Part shown: piece after piece, positions 1 through 6,806 of the stretch
Layout: every line of letters begins with the position of its first letter
Numbering within the stretch: the first letter of the stretch is position 1
From: Candidatus Bathyarchaeota archaeon
GTDB lineage: Archaea; Thermoproteota; Bathyarchaeia; Bathyarchaeales; UBA233
Direction: 5' to 3'
DNA: 11,679 bases
Assembly: GCA_004376975.1 (NCBI GenBank)
Contig: SOJA01000113.1
Coordinates: 1-11,679, forward strand
Notes under the pieces: model-generated
Seen by the model: only the letters and a program-made list of their open reading frames with translations
Told to the model about the DNA's origin: nothing
The model's database searches: none
Program-made: the position numbers and the translations under genes

Positions 1-637
1 TCTTGTATCGTTTATAACCATACTCGCTTATCGACGCTGGGTCATAAAGCTCTAAACCTGTGGCCAAAACTACGCTTGAAACATTAAGTGTTATTTCATC
101 AGGTTTTTGATCGAAGTTGATTGCATGTGCTTGGCAGAATTTTTCGCACACCCTGCACACTCCTTTCTGAAAGAAGAGGCAGTGGTCCTTGTCTATTGTG
201 GCTACGCGAGGCACCGCTTGTGGAAAAGGCATATAGATGGCTTTTCGTATCCCCATGCCCATATCGAATTCGCTGGGTACCTTAACTGGGCACTTTTCAG
301 TGCATGCACTGCAACCAGTACATTTGTCAGCGTCAACAAACCTAGGGTTTTTCAAAACCTTAGCTTTAAAGTTTCCAGCAGAACCAGTAACTTCCTTAAC
401 TTCTGAACATGTGAGCAGTTTGATGTTTGGGTGGCGGAAGCACTCGATCATTTTTGGTGCGAGTATGCATATGGAACAATCCATCGTTGGGAAAGTCTTG
501 TCAAGCTGAGCCATTCGTCCGCCAATGGTTGGGGATTTTTCCACAAGATATACTGTGAGCCCTCGATCAGCAAGGTCCAAAGATGCTTGTATTCCAGCTA
601 TGCCCCCGCCGACTACAAGTACAGCATTGTTACCCAA
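1..637 (-). CDS. Short HdrA-like FAD/iron-sulfur oxidoreductase (3' end outside window)
   Basis: This is a paralog of the HdrA at 6807-9191. HdrA is the flavin and iron-sulfur subunit of heterodisulfide reductase-type electron-transfer complexes. The visible 212 residues hold an FAD-binding GGGIAG at 10-15, the DCSIC segment at 53-57 that aligns with DCSQC in the full HdrA, a 4Fe-4S set C106/C109/C112/C116, and a second set C153/C161/C164/C168. The frame is open to the left edge. I chose the TTG at 637-635 because a GAGG lies about nine bases upstream and because an in-frame TAA sits further upstream at 697-695, with only weak homology to the longer HdrA between the two. A TATA-like TTTAA at about 692-688 would give a leader of roughly 27 bases. 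The protein therefore lacks the CHCGGN N-terminal domain of full HdrA. It could be a natural short form or a 5'-truncated copy; the intact motifs favour a working gene. Confidence 0.8.
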   Translation of the reverse strand, partial: MGNNAVLVVGGGIAGIQASLDLADRGLTVYLVEKSPTIGGRMAQLDKTFPTMDCSICILAPKMIECFRHPNIKLLTCSEVKEVTGSAGNFKAKVLKNPRFVDADKCTGCSACTEKCPVKVPSEFDMGMGIRKAIYMPFPQAVPRVATIDKDHCLFFQKGVCRVCEKFCQAHAINFDQKPDEITLNVSSVVLATGLELYDPASISEYGYKRYK

Positions 638-720
638 GTTAATTTTCCTCTGATGAAATGAGAGTAATCCACTTCTTAATTTGAAACTTAAATCTTACTC
701 TAAGTATCTCACGAACAAAA

Positions 721-820
721 GGAATCATGCTTTGTAGTAGTACGGTCCTTTTGATGTAGCCAAATGCTTCGGCGGCTGCTATCGTGGCTTGCCCCACGGT
801 CGTTCCAACTTGTTTAACTG
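721..820 (-). pseudogene. Remnant of the 3' end of a thioredoxin reductase gene
   Basis: The minus strand encodes PVKQVGTTVGQATIAAAEAF, matching the C-terminus of the intact thioredoxin reductase at 5828-6763 (PVKQIGTAVGQAIIAATEAF). Nucleotide similarity is also plain and continues past the stop into a shared GGAATCA. One extra base at about 754 breaks the frame; removing it gives GYTKGPYYYKA and a stop, against GYTKQPYYYKG in the intact gene. Homology begins abruptly at about 820, only 24 bases beyond the stop of the RHH gene, so the rest of this copy is missing. A 62-residue frame at 639-827 with a TTG start reads through the remnant, but its second half is frameshifted and I do not consider it a gene. 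The remnant suggests an ancestral thioredoxin reductase-HdrA pair here, disrupted when the RHH/gdhA block arrived. Confidence 0.8.
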
Positions 821-843
821 GAATCAATGATTGATCAATCTCT

Positions 844-2772
844 TTACTCTTTCAGAAACTCCGTTAGGAATATTGCGTATTCGCAGGGATGTTCGTTTTT
901 TAGTAAAGACTTTATTGTTTTTATTCTGCCTTTTCCTCCGTGTGTTACTCTTGATAAAATGTATTCTATGGCTTTTTTTCTAAAGTTGCATAGCCATGTT
1001 TTTTGTCCTTTTTTGACGAGTTTGTAGTATGGGCATGTTTTGTATTTGAGTGTGAAGCCTCCTTGGAAGTATTCTATTTCGACTTCTATTCCCATCTCTC
1101 TGTACATGTCAGTTAGGCGTTCTCCTACCTCCCTTATTGTCCATGGGTAGTCGAGCGGGAACAGTTCGTCGAGTGTGCGTTTGACTTGTCGAAGGGCTTC
1201 TTTGGGCGAGTTGGCTGACATTGTGTCTACTATTGTTTGCATTGCTGCGCTGCGAGGTATGGGCTCTAAAGCAGGTTTTTCCACTCTCCTTATTTTGAAG
1301 TTGAGAAGATTTTGAAATGCGGTCACGGAAACTTCGTAATCCAGAGATCTGAGCAATGATTTTATCAAAACTCTTTGACTATTTACCACAACTGGGTCCA
1401 TCTTCTTAAGAATCACTGTGATTTGTTCATTGTCAACAAATCTGATCTCTGCGTCCGGTTGAACTTGATTCAAATTCTTTAGGATGAAGCTTCTTGATAG
1501 CCGCTCAATTTTTTCCAAGTCGTTTTTAGCAAGCATACGTATTGCATTTGCAATTCTGGCTCCCATGTTTTTATATATGTCCTCAAACTTGCTTCGATCG
1601 CTTTCGAAAACCTTGGCTGCAAAGGAGTCAAAGATGTCTCTGGGGACAAGAATTGTGTCAAGAAATTGCTCGCTTACAACACGGTAAAGATTAAGCTCCA
1701 CAAGTTGATCCAAAACATCCTTTTTTCCCTCTCCAACAAATTTGATCACCATGTTTCCGTTATCGTATTCAGTAGAGTAACTAATCAGCTTCCACCCTTT
1801 CGTGGCTAATATCAATGAAAAAGTCACTGTTGCAATATTAGTTACTGAAGGTGTTGATGCTTGAAATGAGATTCTGAGGTTTCCATCTGCTTCCCTCGTT
1901 TTTTTAACATTTTTAAACCAGTTCATTTTCACTCCTACAGAGAAAAGCTCGTCCACAAACTTGTTTGGGTCCTCAGGCAATTCTTCAGGTTTCATAAAAG
2001 CTCTAATATCTTCAATTACTGTGCCTAAATCAGCAATGGGGCCCTCAAGATTTTTTTCAACCCAGTTCATAAAAGCTGGACCAACTAAAACCAAATTGTT
2101 CTTGGACAAGTAGGGCTTCAAGAGTGAAAGTCTTTCTTCCATCTGCTGAAACAACTGTTGACTATGATCTGTTTTCTTTAAGGCGTAAATGTCATTTCGG
2201 ATCTTTTTCAAAATTATGTCTTTCCCCATTAATCTCAAATCGAATGGAACTTCTATCCCTTCTAGGATAATTGATAATTGACTGGCAACAAGTTCAGGTA
2301 TGCGTGTGAAAACTCTAGGCCTTAAAATCGCGGTACTATCTAGTTCACTGTATGAGGTGATTTCGTACAATCTCGTTAGATTCCTTATTTTTTCAACAAC
2401 CGTTAGGAATTCTCTAAAACTTGTTGGAGTTTTCCAATTAATTGATGTCTTAAGTAGTTCGATTACATTTTGTGCCTCGTTTCTCTGGATTTTCAAAAAC
2501 CCATTAAATGTTTGGTCGCCAACTGCTATTTTTAGCAGTTCGTCAAGAATTTCTCTTCTAACAGAGGTTAGGTCTAGGGTTTCTCTTAATTTATTCTGCT
2601 CTTCGATTTGTGCCTTGATTGAGCAGTCTTCGCATGAACCTACTTTTTTCACTCTTAACATTGTTTCGAGGGCTTTTTCAATAACTCTGCTTTTTGTTCC
2701 GTAAGTTTTAGCTAGTTCTTCGATAATCTGATCAGTTTCTCTCGGTATCGTAGTGTGAAGGTGAACCGGCAT
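844..2772 (-). CDS. Large ribbon-helix-helix protein with a cysteine-containing C-terminal domain; putative regulator
   Basis: I do not recognise the whole 642-residue protein. Residues 1-42 look like a ribbon-helix-helix DNA-binding domain: a short strand ending HTTIP, then two helices split by a turn at YGTKS. A CEDC pair follows at 47-50. Residues 55-260 look mostly helical. From about 270 on there are alternating helical and strand-rich stretches (270-347, 378-495, 508-642) that may be diverged copies of one alpha/beta module. The last of these carries C580, C595 and C630, a possible metal or iron-sulfur site. No signal peptide or membrane segment is visible. The ATG at 2772 is kept because the RHH strand begins at once; the binding site is weak (AGTGA). 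The gene lies 140 bases after gdhA on the same strand but has its own promoter with TGTTCA boxes. A regulator of itself and of gdhA is an inference from the RHH domain and those boxes. Confidence 0.8.
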   Translation of the reverse strand: MPVHLHTTIPRETDQIIEELAKTYGTKSRVIEKALETMLRVKKVGSCEDCSIKAQIEEQNKLRETLDLTSVRREILDELLKIAVGDQTFNGFLKIQRNEAQNVIELLKTSINWKTPTSFREFLTVVEKIRNLTRLYEITSYSELDSTAILRPRVFTRIPELVASQLSIILEGIEVPFDLRLMGKDIILKKIRNDIYALKKTDHSQQLFQQMEERLSLLKPYLSKNNLVLVGPAFMNWVEKNLEGPIADLGTVIEDIRAFMKPEELPEDPNKFVDELFSVGVKMNWFKNVKKTREADGNLRISFQASTPSVTNIATVTFSLILATKGWKLISYSTEYDNGNMVIKFVGEGKKDVLDQLVELNLYRVVSEQFLDTILVPRDIFDSFAAKVFESDRSKFEDIYKNMGARIANAIRMLAKNDLEKIERLSRSFILKNLNQVQPDAEIRFVDNEQITVILKKMDPVVVNSQRVLIKSLLRSLDYEVSVTAFQNLLNFKIRRVEKPALEPIPRSAAMQTIVDTMSANSPKEALRQVKRTLDELFPLDYPWTIREVGERLTDMYREMGIEVEIEYFQGGFTLKYKTCPYYKLVKKGQKTWLCNFRKKAIEYILSRVTHGGKGRIKTIKSLLKNEHPCEYAIFLTEFLKE

Positions 2773-2782
2773 AGCATTTCAC

Positions 2783-2831
2783 TTCATGAAATATTATGTT
2801 CACTCGATCTTAAATGTGTTCATTTTGAACA
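2783..2831 (-). promoter_or_regulatory. Promoter and putative operator of the RHH gene
   Basis: Plus-strand coordinates: TGTTCA at 2797-2802, then a perfect palindrome TGTTCATTTTGAACA at 2817-2831 (six-base arms, three-base centre). Between the boxes, 2809-2816 reads CATTTAAG on the minus strand, a plausible TATA element placing the transcript start near 2787 and a leader of about 15 bases. A separate palindrome, TTCATGAA, lies at 2783-2790 near the expected start. The 11-mer TATTATGTTCA at 2792-2802 recurs exactly at 4720-4730 before gdhA. Binding at these boxes would cover the TATA element. The upstream part of this gap contains a run of five T on the minus strand (2894-2890) that might end the gdhA transcript; this is weak evidence. 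Confidence 0.6.
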
Positions 2832-2912
2832 AAACGGGAAATTTAGAGTTAGAAGATGTCTCTTATTGAGCTGCCAATTTGTCGTTGGGAAAAAGGGGAA
2901 GATGAGTGTTGG

Positions 2913-4673
2913 CTATTTTGTTGGTATACGTATGGGCATGACCATTGCTCTTTTACGAATCTTAATCACGTTGGCTATTCTTTTCGTAGCCAACATGTAG
3001 GCTGCTGTTCGCATTGGAATATTATATTCCCGCGATGTCGCAAGGACTTCTCTGTAACTCTTTCTCATAATTGCTTCAAGTTTGCTTCTGACTTCCTCTT
3101 CTGTCCAGTAGTAGTTCATCTGATTTTGCACTTGCTCAAAATAGCTTACTGTAACGCCACCCGCGTTCGCAAGTATGTCTGGAATAACAAATATGCCTCT
3201 TTCGTAAAGTATTTTGTCGGCTTCAGGAGTTGTGGGGCCGTTGGCTCCTTCAGCAACTACTTTCGCTTTTATTTTATGGACGTTCTCCTGGGTTATCTGA
3301 TTTTCTAAAGCAGCTGGAATGAGTATTTCGCATTCGAGTTCCAGTAATTCCTCATTAGTCATGTTCTTCGCTCCTAGAAAATCAATTACTGACCCTGTCT
3401 GTTTTTTATGCTCCTTCACCTCTAATGGGTCAAAACCGTCAGGCTTGTATATTCCCCCCTTCGAATCTGAAACCGCGATGATTTTGCATCCCATTTCATG
3501 CAGTATCCTTGCCGCATTAAAACCTACATTTCCATACCCTTGAACTACTACTCTGGTGCCTTTGAGGTCTATGCCCAAGTGTTCCGCCGCTTCAACAATA
3601 GTGTACACTAAACCTCTAGAGGTTGCTTCACTCCTTCCGCGAGAGCCTCCTATCTCTACGGGTTTTCCAGTAACTACTCCGGGAGCAAACTGTCCAGTAA
3701 TTTGGCTATATTCGTCCATTACCCATGCCATAACTTGTGCGTCTGTGTAGACATCTGGAGCTGGGACGTCGATGTTGGGACCTATAAACTTGGCTATTGC
3801 CCTTGTATATCCTCTAGTAAGTCGTTCGAGTTCGCTGAGCGACATTTCCTTCGGGTTACACCTTATTCCGCCTTTTGCTCCGCCTAATGGAAGCCCAACA
3901 ACAGCAGTTTTAAATGTCATCCACGCAGCCAAAGCAACCACTTCGTCTAATGTTAGGTCGGGGTGATACCTTATTCCGCCTTTAGTCGGTCCCAATGCGT
4001 CATTATACTGTACACGACAACCTGTGAAAACTCGCAGGTTTCCATCATCCATTAGAACTGGTATGTTTACAATTATTGATCGTGTTGGATGCTTTAGTAT
4101 TTGGTGAATCGCCGGGTCTAACCTCAATTTTTCGGCGGCAATATCCAGCTGTCGTAAGGCTGTCTCATATGGATTCGGCACAGGAATGATAGGCTTTAAT
4201 GTTTCAATTTCAATGGATGCCGCTTTTTGAATTTCAGAAATCAAGCTTTCAAAGGTTTCTCTAGCCTCTTCCATAGTGCCACCGAAAAACCAATGGAAAG
4301 CGTCGACAAGCGCCTCTTTTCTATCAGCTATGACGCTCACTCCGCTCATTTTCGGTGATTCGGCGAAATAGTCAACGAACACTCTTAACGTATCTAGTTC
4401 TGTTCGTAAAAGAGATCTAAACTTCTTATCTGCACCTACAGTTTCGATTTGCACATAATCCGCGTCGTTAATCTTGTTCTCCAAGCTTTCAATAACTTTA
4501 ATCGAATCTTTAACAGGAACTCCGAAGTTTTCTGAAAAGGCTGTGGCAAGCGCGTAGCGGGCTGAAGTGAAACTTTCGATTTTTGCGGTTAATTCAGGTT
4601 CATCTGTGAAGAAGTCTGCCATCAACTTGAACGTTCCTAATTCCATCGCAGTTAATTCGACTAAGCTCAACAT
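2913..4673 (-). CDS. gdhA: Glutamate dehydrogenase with a duplicated N-terminal extension
   Basis: It interconverts glutamate with 2-oxoglutarate and ammonia in the cytoplasm. The catalytic core starts at about residue 166 and is typical: K231 in GPTKGG, K255 in TFKTA, K267 in GGAKGG, D307 in VPAPD, and a Rossmann GYGNVG at 379-384. The spacing of the three lysines matches the family's K89/K113/K125. NAD versus NADP preference is not clear; D403 follows the second strand. The protein has 586 residues against about 415-420 usually, the excess being an N-terminal region of about 165 residues. That region is a tandem repeat, roughly 7-78 and 88-159, each copy running from an EL-T start through an AF-FG centre to an ESL segment and an IET end. 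The start is well supported by a GAGGTG seven bases before the ATG. A GTG at residue 165 could start a core-only protein but has no visible binding site. Its promoter shares TGTTCA boxes with the RHH gene. Confidence 0.93.
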   Translation of the reverse strand: MLSLVELTAMELGTFKLMADFFTDEPELTAKIESFTSARYALATAFSENFGVPVKDSIKVIESLENKINDADYVQIETVGADKKFRSLLRTELDTLRVFVDYFAESPKMSGVSVIADRKEALVDAFHWFFGGTMEEARETFESLISEIQKAASIEIETLKPIIPVPNPYETALRQLDIAAEKLRLDPAIHQILKHPTRSIIVNIPVLMDDGNLRVFTGCRVQYNDALGPTKGGIRYHPDLTLDEVVALAAWMTFKTAVVGLPLGGAKGGIRCNPKEMSLSELERLTRGYTRAIAKFIGPNIDVPAPDVYTDAQVMAWVMDEYSQITGQFAPGVVTGKPVEIGGSRGRSEATSRGLVYTIVEAAEHLGIDLKGTRVVVQGYGNVGFNAARILHEMGCKIIAVSDSKGGIYKPDGFDPLEVKEHKKQTGSVIDFLGAKNMTNEELLELECEILIPAALENQITQENVHKIKAKVVAEGANGPTTPEADKILYERGIFVIPDILANAGGVTVSYFEQVQNQMNYYWTEEEVRSKLEAIMRKSYREVLATSREYNIPMRTAAYMLATKRIANVIKIRKRAMVMPIRIPTK

Positions 4674-4703
4674 TCGTTTTCACCTCGACCTTTACAAATG
4701 TAA

Positions 4704-4773
4704 TGTTCAATTATACAAGTATTATGTTCATCATGTACATCAATGAACAACGAAAACGAACAAACATTTTAAT
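4704..4773. promoter_or_regulatory. Divergent promoter region with repeated TGTTCA/TGAACA boxes
   Basis: Boxes on the plus strand are TGTTCA at 4704-4709, TGTTCA at 4725-4730, TGAACA at 4744-4749 and a near match CGAACA at 4757-4762. A central palindrome ATGTACAT lies at 4733-4740, flanked by TGTTCAT and ATGAACA, forming a larger inverted repeat over 4725-4749. For gdhA the TATA-like element is 4718-4711 (TTGTATAA on the minus strand), exactly between the two TGTTCA boxes, giving a transcript start near 4690. For the KaiC-like gene the TATA-like element is TTTTAAT at 4767-4773, directly after the last box, giving a start near 4795. The layout around the gdhA TATA matches that of the RHH promoter. 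Which protein binds is not shown by the sequence. Confidence 0.6.
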
Positions 4774-4815
4774 GGAAGAACGAGGAAATCTAACACTCAA
4801 CAGGATGGAGAAATA

Positions 4816-5544
4816 ATGCATTATCCGACCGGAGTAAAGGATTTGGACAAACTTTTAGGTGGAGGCCTAATCTTGGGCGAAAATGTTCTATGGGAAATTG
4901 ACACCGGAACATTTATCCATGAATTCCTTCGTGCATTCATGAAACAAGGTATACAAGAAAACAATCAGGTAATCTATTTAGATTTTATATATCCCCCGCA
5001 AGCACTACTAGTTCTGCTTAATCCCCTAATAAGACAACTGCCCAAAGATTGGGAGAAAAAACTTCTAGTTTTAGACTGCTTTTCGGAATCAACTGGACTA
5101 GGCGAACTGATATTCACGGATTTCTATGACAAAGCTCCCCAATGGATAAGAAAAGTGCCCAGCTCAAAAGACCCAGAACGTTTCCACCATTTCTTCGGAA
5201 GAATAGAAAGAGAATTCATAAGCGAAGGAACCAGGCTGATATTCAACAGCCTAACCGCAATGCAGCACATCTGGGGAAGAGAAAACACAAAAACGTTCTT
5301 CGGTCACATATGCCCCGCACTATACGCGTACAAAACACTTGCGTACTGGACAATAGAAAAATCTGCTCACCCAAAAGAATTCCTTGCAGCAATAGAACAC
5401 ATGACACAAGTAGTAATTGACCTTAACAAACAAGAAGAAAAACTAACGCTTCAAATCAAAGAAGCAGGTGGAAGATACGCCCCTCAAACATACGAAAGAA
5501 GAGAATACAAAGTCGAAGGTTTGACCATTACATTTCACCGGTAA
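4816..5544 (+). CDS. KaiC/RadA-like RecA-fold protein with degenerate ATP-binding motifs
   Basis: The 242-residue protein opens with TGVKDLDKLLGGG (5-17), the hallmark N-terminus of KaiC/RadA-like RecA-fold domains, which many archaea carry as single-domain proteins. The usual Walker A glycine-lysine-threonine motif is absent: the equivalent stretch at about 21-33 reads GENVLWEIDTGTF. The Walker B region at 139-149 is TRLIFNSLTAM, with asparagine where an acidic residue is expected. The end, with AGGRYAP at 217-223 and VEGLTITF at 233-240, fits the C-terminal strands of the fold. So the fold appears kept while ATP hydrolysis is doubtful; a structural or signalling role is an inference. The start is supported by GGATGGAG at 4803-4810. 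It is divergent from gdhA across a 142-base region holding shared TGTTCA-type boxes, which suggests common control. Confidence 0.85.
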   Translation: MHYPTGVKDLDKLLGGGLILGENVLWEIDTGTFIHEFLRAFMKQGIQENNQVIYLDFIYPPQALLVLLNPLIRQLPKDWEKKLLVLDCFSESTGLGELIFTDFYDKAPQWIRKVPSSKDPERFHHFFGRIEREFISEGTRLIFNSLTAMQHIWGRENTKTFFGHICPALYAYKTLAYWTIEKSAHPKEFLAAIEHMTQVVIDLNKQEEKLTLQIKEAGGRYAPQTYERREYKVEGLTITFHR

Positions 5545-5827
5545 ATTCGTCCCCGGAATCTCACTTGTATCCTGTCAAATTAGGCTTTTCTAGCTAAATG
5601 AAATCAAAATGAGCTTAAATTTTTGGTTCAGACGATTGGATTTAAACCCGTCCCCACAGTGAAGACATCACCAATCTTCTTTCTTGCGCCCCGCTCGACA
5701 GGACTCACAAACCAAAAACAAAGGGACAAAGAAAGACCTCTGTTTTGGTGCATTCTCGTCGCATAGCTTTCATCTTAAACGTACGTGTATGAGCGTTTTG
5801 CCAGCAACCTTTAAGGAATCACGAATT
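5545..5827. other. Intergenic gap between convergent genes
   Basis: It separates the ends of the KaiC-like gene and the thioredoxin reductase gene. I find no convincing gene. Small structures are GATTGG at 5634-5639 pairing with CCAATC at 5671-5676, an inner GTGA/TCAC pair at 5659-5662 and 5668-5671, and on the minus strand a GGTTTAAATCC segment enclosed by GACG and CGTC. The stretch 5645-5712 is richer in G and C than its surroundings. A TATA-like TTAAATT at 5615-5621 precedes it on the plus strand. A small RNA is possible but unproven. No tRNA could be folded. Confidence 0.5.
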
Positions 5828-6763
5828 TTATCCTTTGTAGTAGTATGGTTGTTTTGTGTAACCAAACGCTTCAGTGGCTGCTATTATGGCTTGCCCCACG
5901 GCTGTTCCAATCTGCTTAACTGGGCTCGTGGTCACGTCACCGGCAGCGTACACACCGCTTAGATTGGTTCTTTGACGACTGTCAACAATGATATAGCCAT
6001 CTTTATCCACTTCAACACCGGCTTCCTTAGCGATTTGACTGTTCGGCACTTCACCAACTTGAACAAACACACCATCAACATCCATTTCTCTAGTCTCACC
6101 AGTTTTGCTGTTGAATAGGACAACGCCTTTCACTTTGACATCGCCTCTGATCTCTTTAAGCTCCGTGTTCCATAGAACATTTACCTTTTGGGCATGCAGG
6201 TCCTTCACAAGCGCTTCTTCCGCTCTTAACTGACTTCTTCGATGAGCCAACTTAACATCCGACGCCAGATTCGCGAGGTATATTGCGGAGACAATCGCTG
6301 CGTTTCCACCGCCTATCACAATCACCTTTTTCCCTTTGAAGAATGGGCCGTCACACAGGGTGCAATAGCTGACTCCTCTGCCACGAAGCTCTTTTTCACC
6401 GGGTACTCCAAGCTCCCTGTAATGACAGCCAGAAGCAATAATCACAGCGGACGCTGAGTAAGTAGCTTTATCAGTTTTAACAATTCTTCTTTCATCCTTA
6501 ACATTTAGTTCGATGAACCTTTCTAACTGTCTGATTTCAGCGCCCACTTTTCTACAGTGCTCAGCCATTTTATCAACTAAATCGCGTCCACTGATTCCCT
6601 CAGAAAAGCCCGGGTAATTCTCGACTAACGGTGTGTCAGCAGCTGCGCCTCCAGGAGTTTTTTCCTCAAGAACTAGCGTTTTAAGTCCGCTTCGAGCTCC
6701 ATAAATACCCGCTGTAAGACCAGCCGGTCCTGCGCCGATGATAATTAAGTCCCAACTCTCCAT
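5828..6763 (-). CDS. trxB: Thioredoxin reductase-family NADPH/FAD oxidoreductase
   Basis: It should reduce a thioredoxin-like disulfide protein with electrons from NADPH through FAD and a cysteine pair. With the ATG at 6763 the protein has 311 residues, normal for the family. Visible motifs are the FAD-binding GAGPAG at 10-15, the redox CTLC at 134-137 followed by DG, a second dinucleotide site GGGNAA at 151-156, the HRR at 174-176 typical of NADPH use, and AGD at 274-276. A TTG at 6838 in the same frame would add 25 residues that overlap the HdrA end and do not resemble the family, so I reject it. Upstream of the chosen ATG no clear ribosome binding site is seen. It follows hdrA by 43 bases on the same strand and is probably co-transcribed, hinting that the two exchange electrons directly or share a thiol pool. 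The last 33 codons match the remnant at 721-820. Confidence 0.92.
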   Translation of the reverse strand: MESWDLIIIGAGPAGLTAGIYGARSGLKTLVLEEKTPGGAAADTPLVENYPGFSEGISGRDLVDKMAEHCRKVGAEIRQLERFIELNVKDERRIVKTDKATYSASAVIIASGCHYRELGVPGEKELRGRGVSYCTLCDGPFFKGKKVIVIGGGNAAIVSAIYLANLASDVKLAHRRSQLRAEEALVKDLHAQKVNVLWNTELKEIRGDVKVKGVVLFNSKTGETREMDVDGVFVQVGEVPNSQIAKEAGVEVDKDGYIIVDSRQRTNLSGVYAAGDVTTSPVKQIGTAVGQAIIAATEAFGYTKQPYYYKG

Positions 6764-6806
6764 TTTTATCAACAGTCCATACGCTTCACATGAATTCCTA
6801 ATTGTC

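Noticed and set aside
639..827. A 62-residue frame with a TTG start as a separate small gene
   Set aside because: Its first half is the end of thioredoxin reductase and its second half is a frameshifted reading of the same remnant and of the leader of the downstream hdrA paralog; there is no independent start signal.
2300..2704. A 134-residue plus-strand frame opposite the RHH gene
   Set aside because: It lies entirely antisense to a much longer frame with recognisable domain structure and has a low-complexity serine/phenylalanine-rich translation typical of a shadow.
2913..4179. A core-only glutamate dehydrogenase starting at the GTG near residue 165
   Set aside because: There is no ribosome binding site before it, while the upstream ATG has a strong GAGGTG, and the extension has an internal repeat showing it is selected coding sequence.
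5630..5720. A tRNA on the minus strand, suggested by GGTTTAAATCC resembling a T-arm
   Set aside because: The five-base T-stem does not pair and no matching acceptor strand, D-arm or anticodon arm lies at the required distance, with or without an intron.
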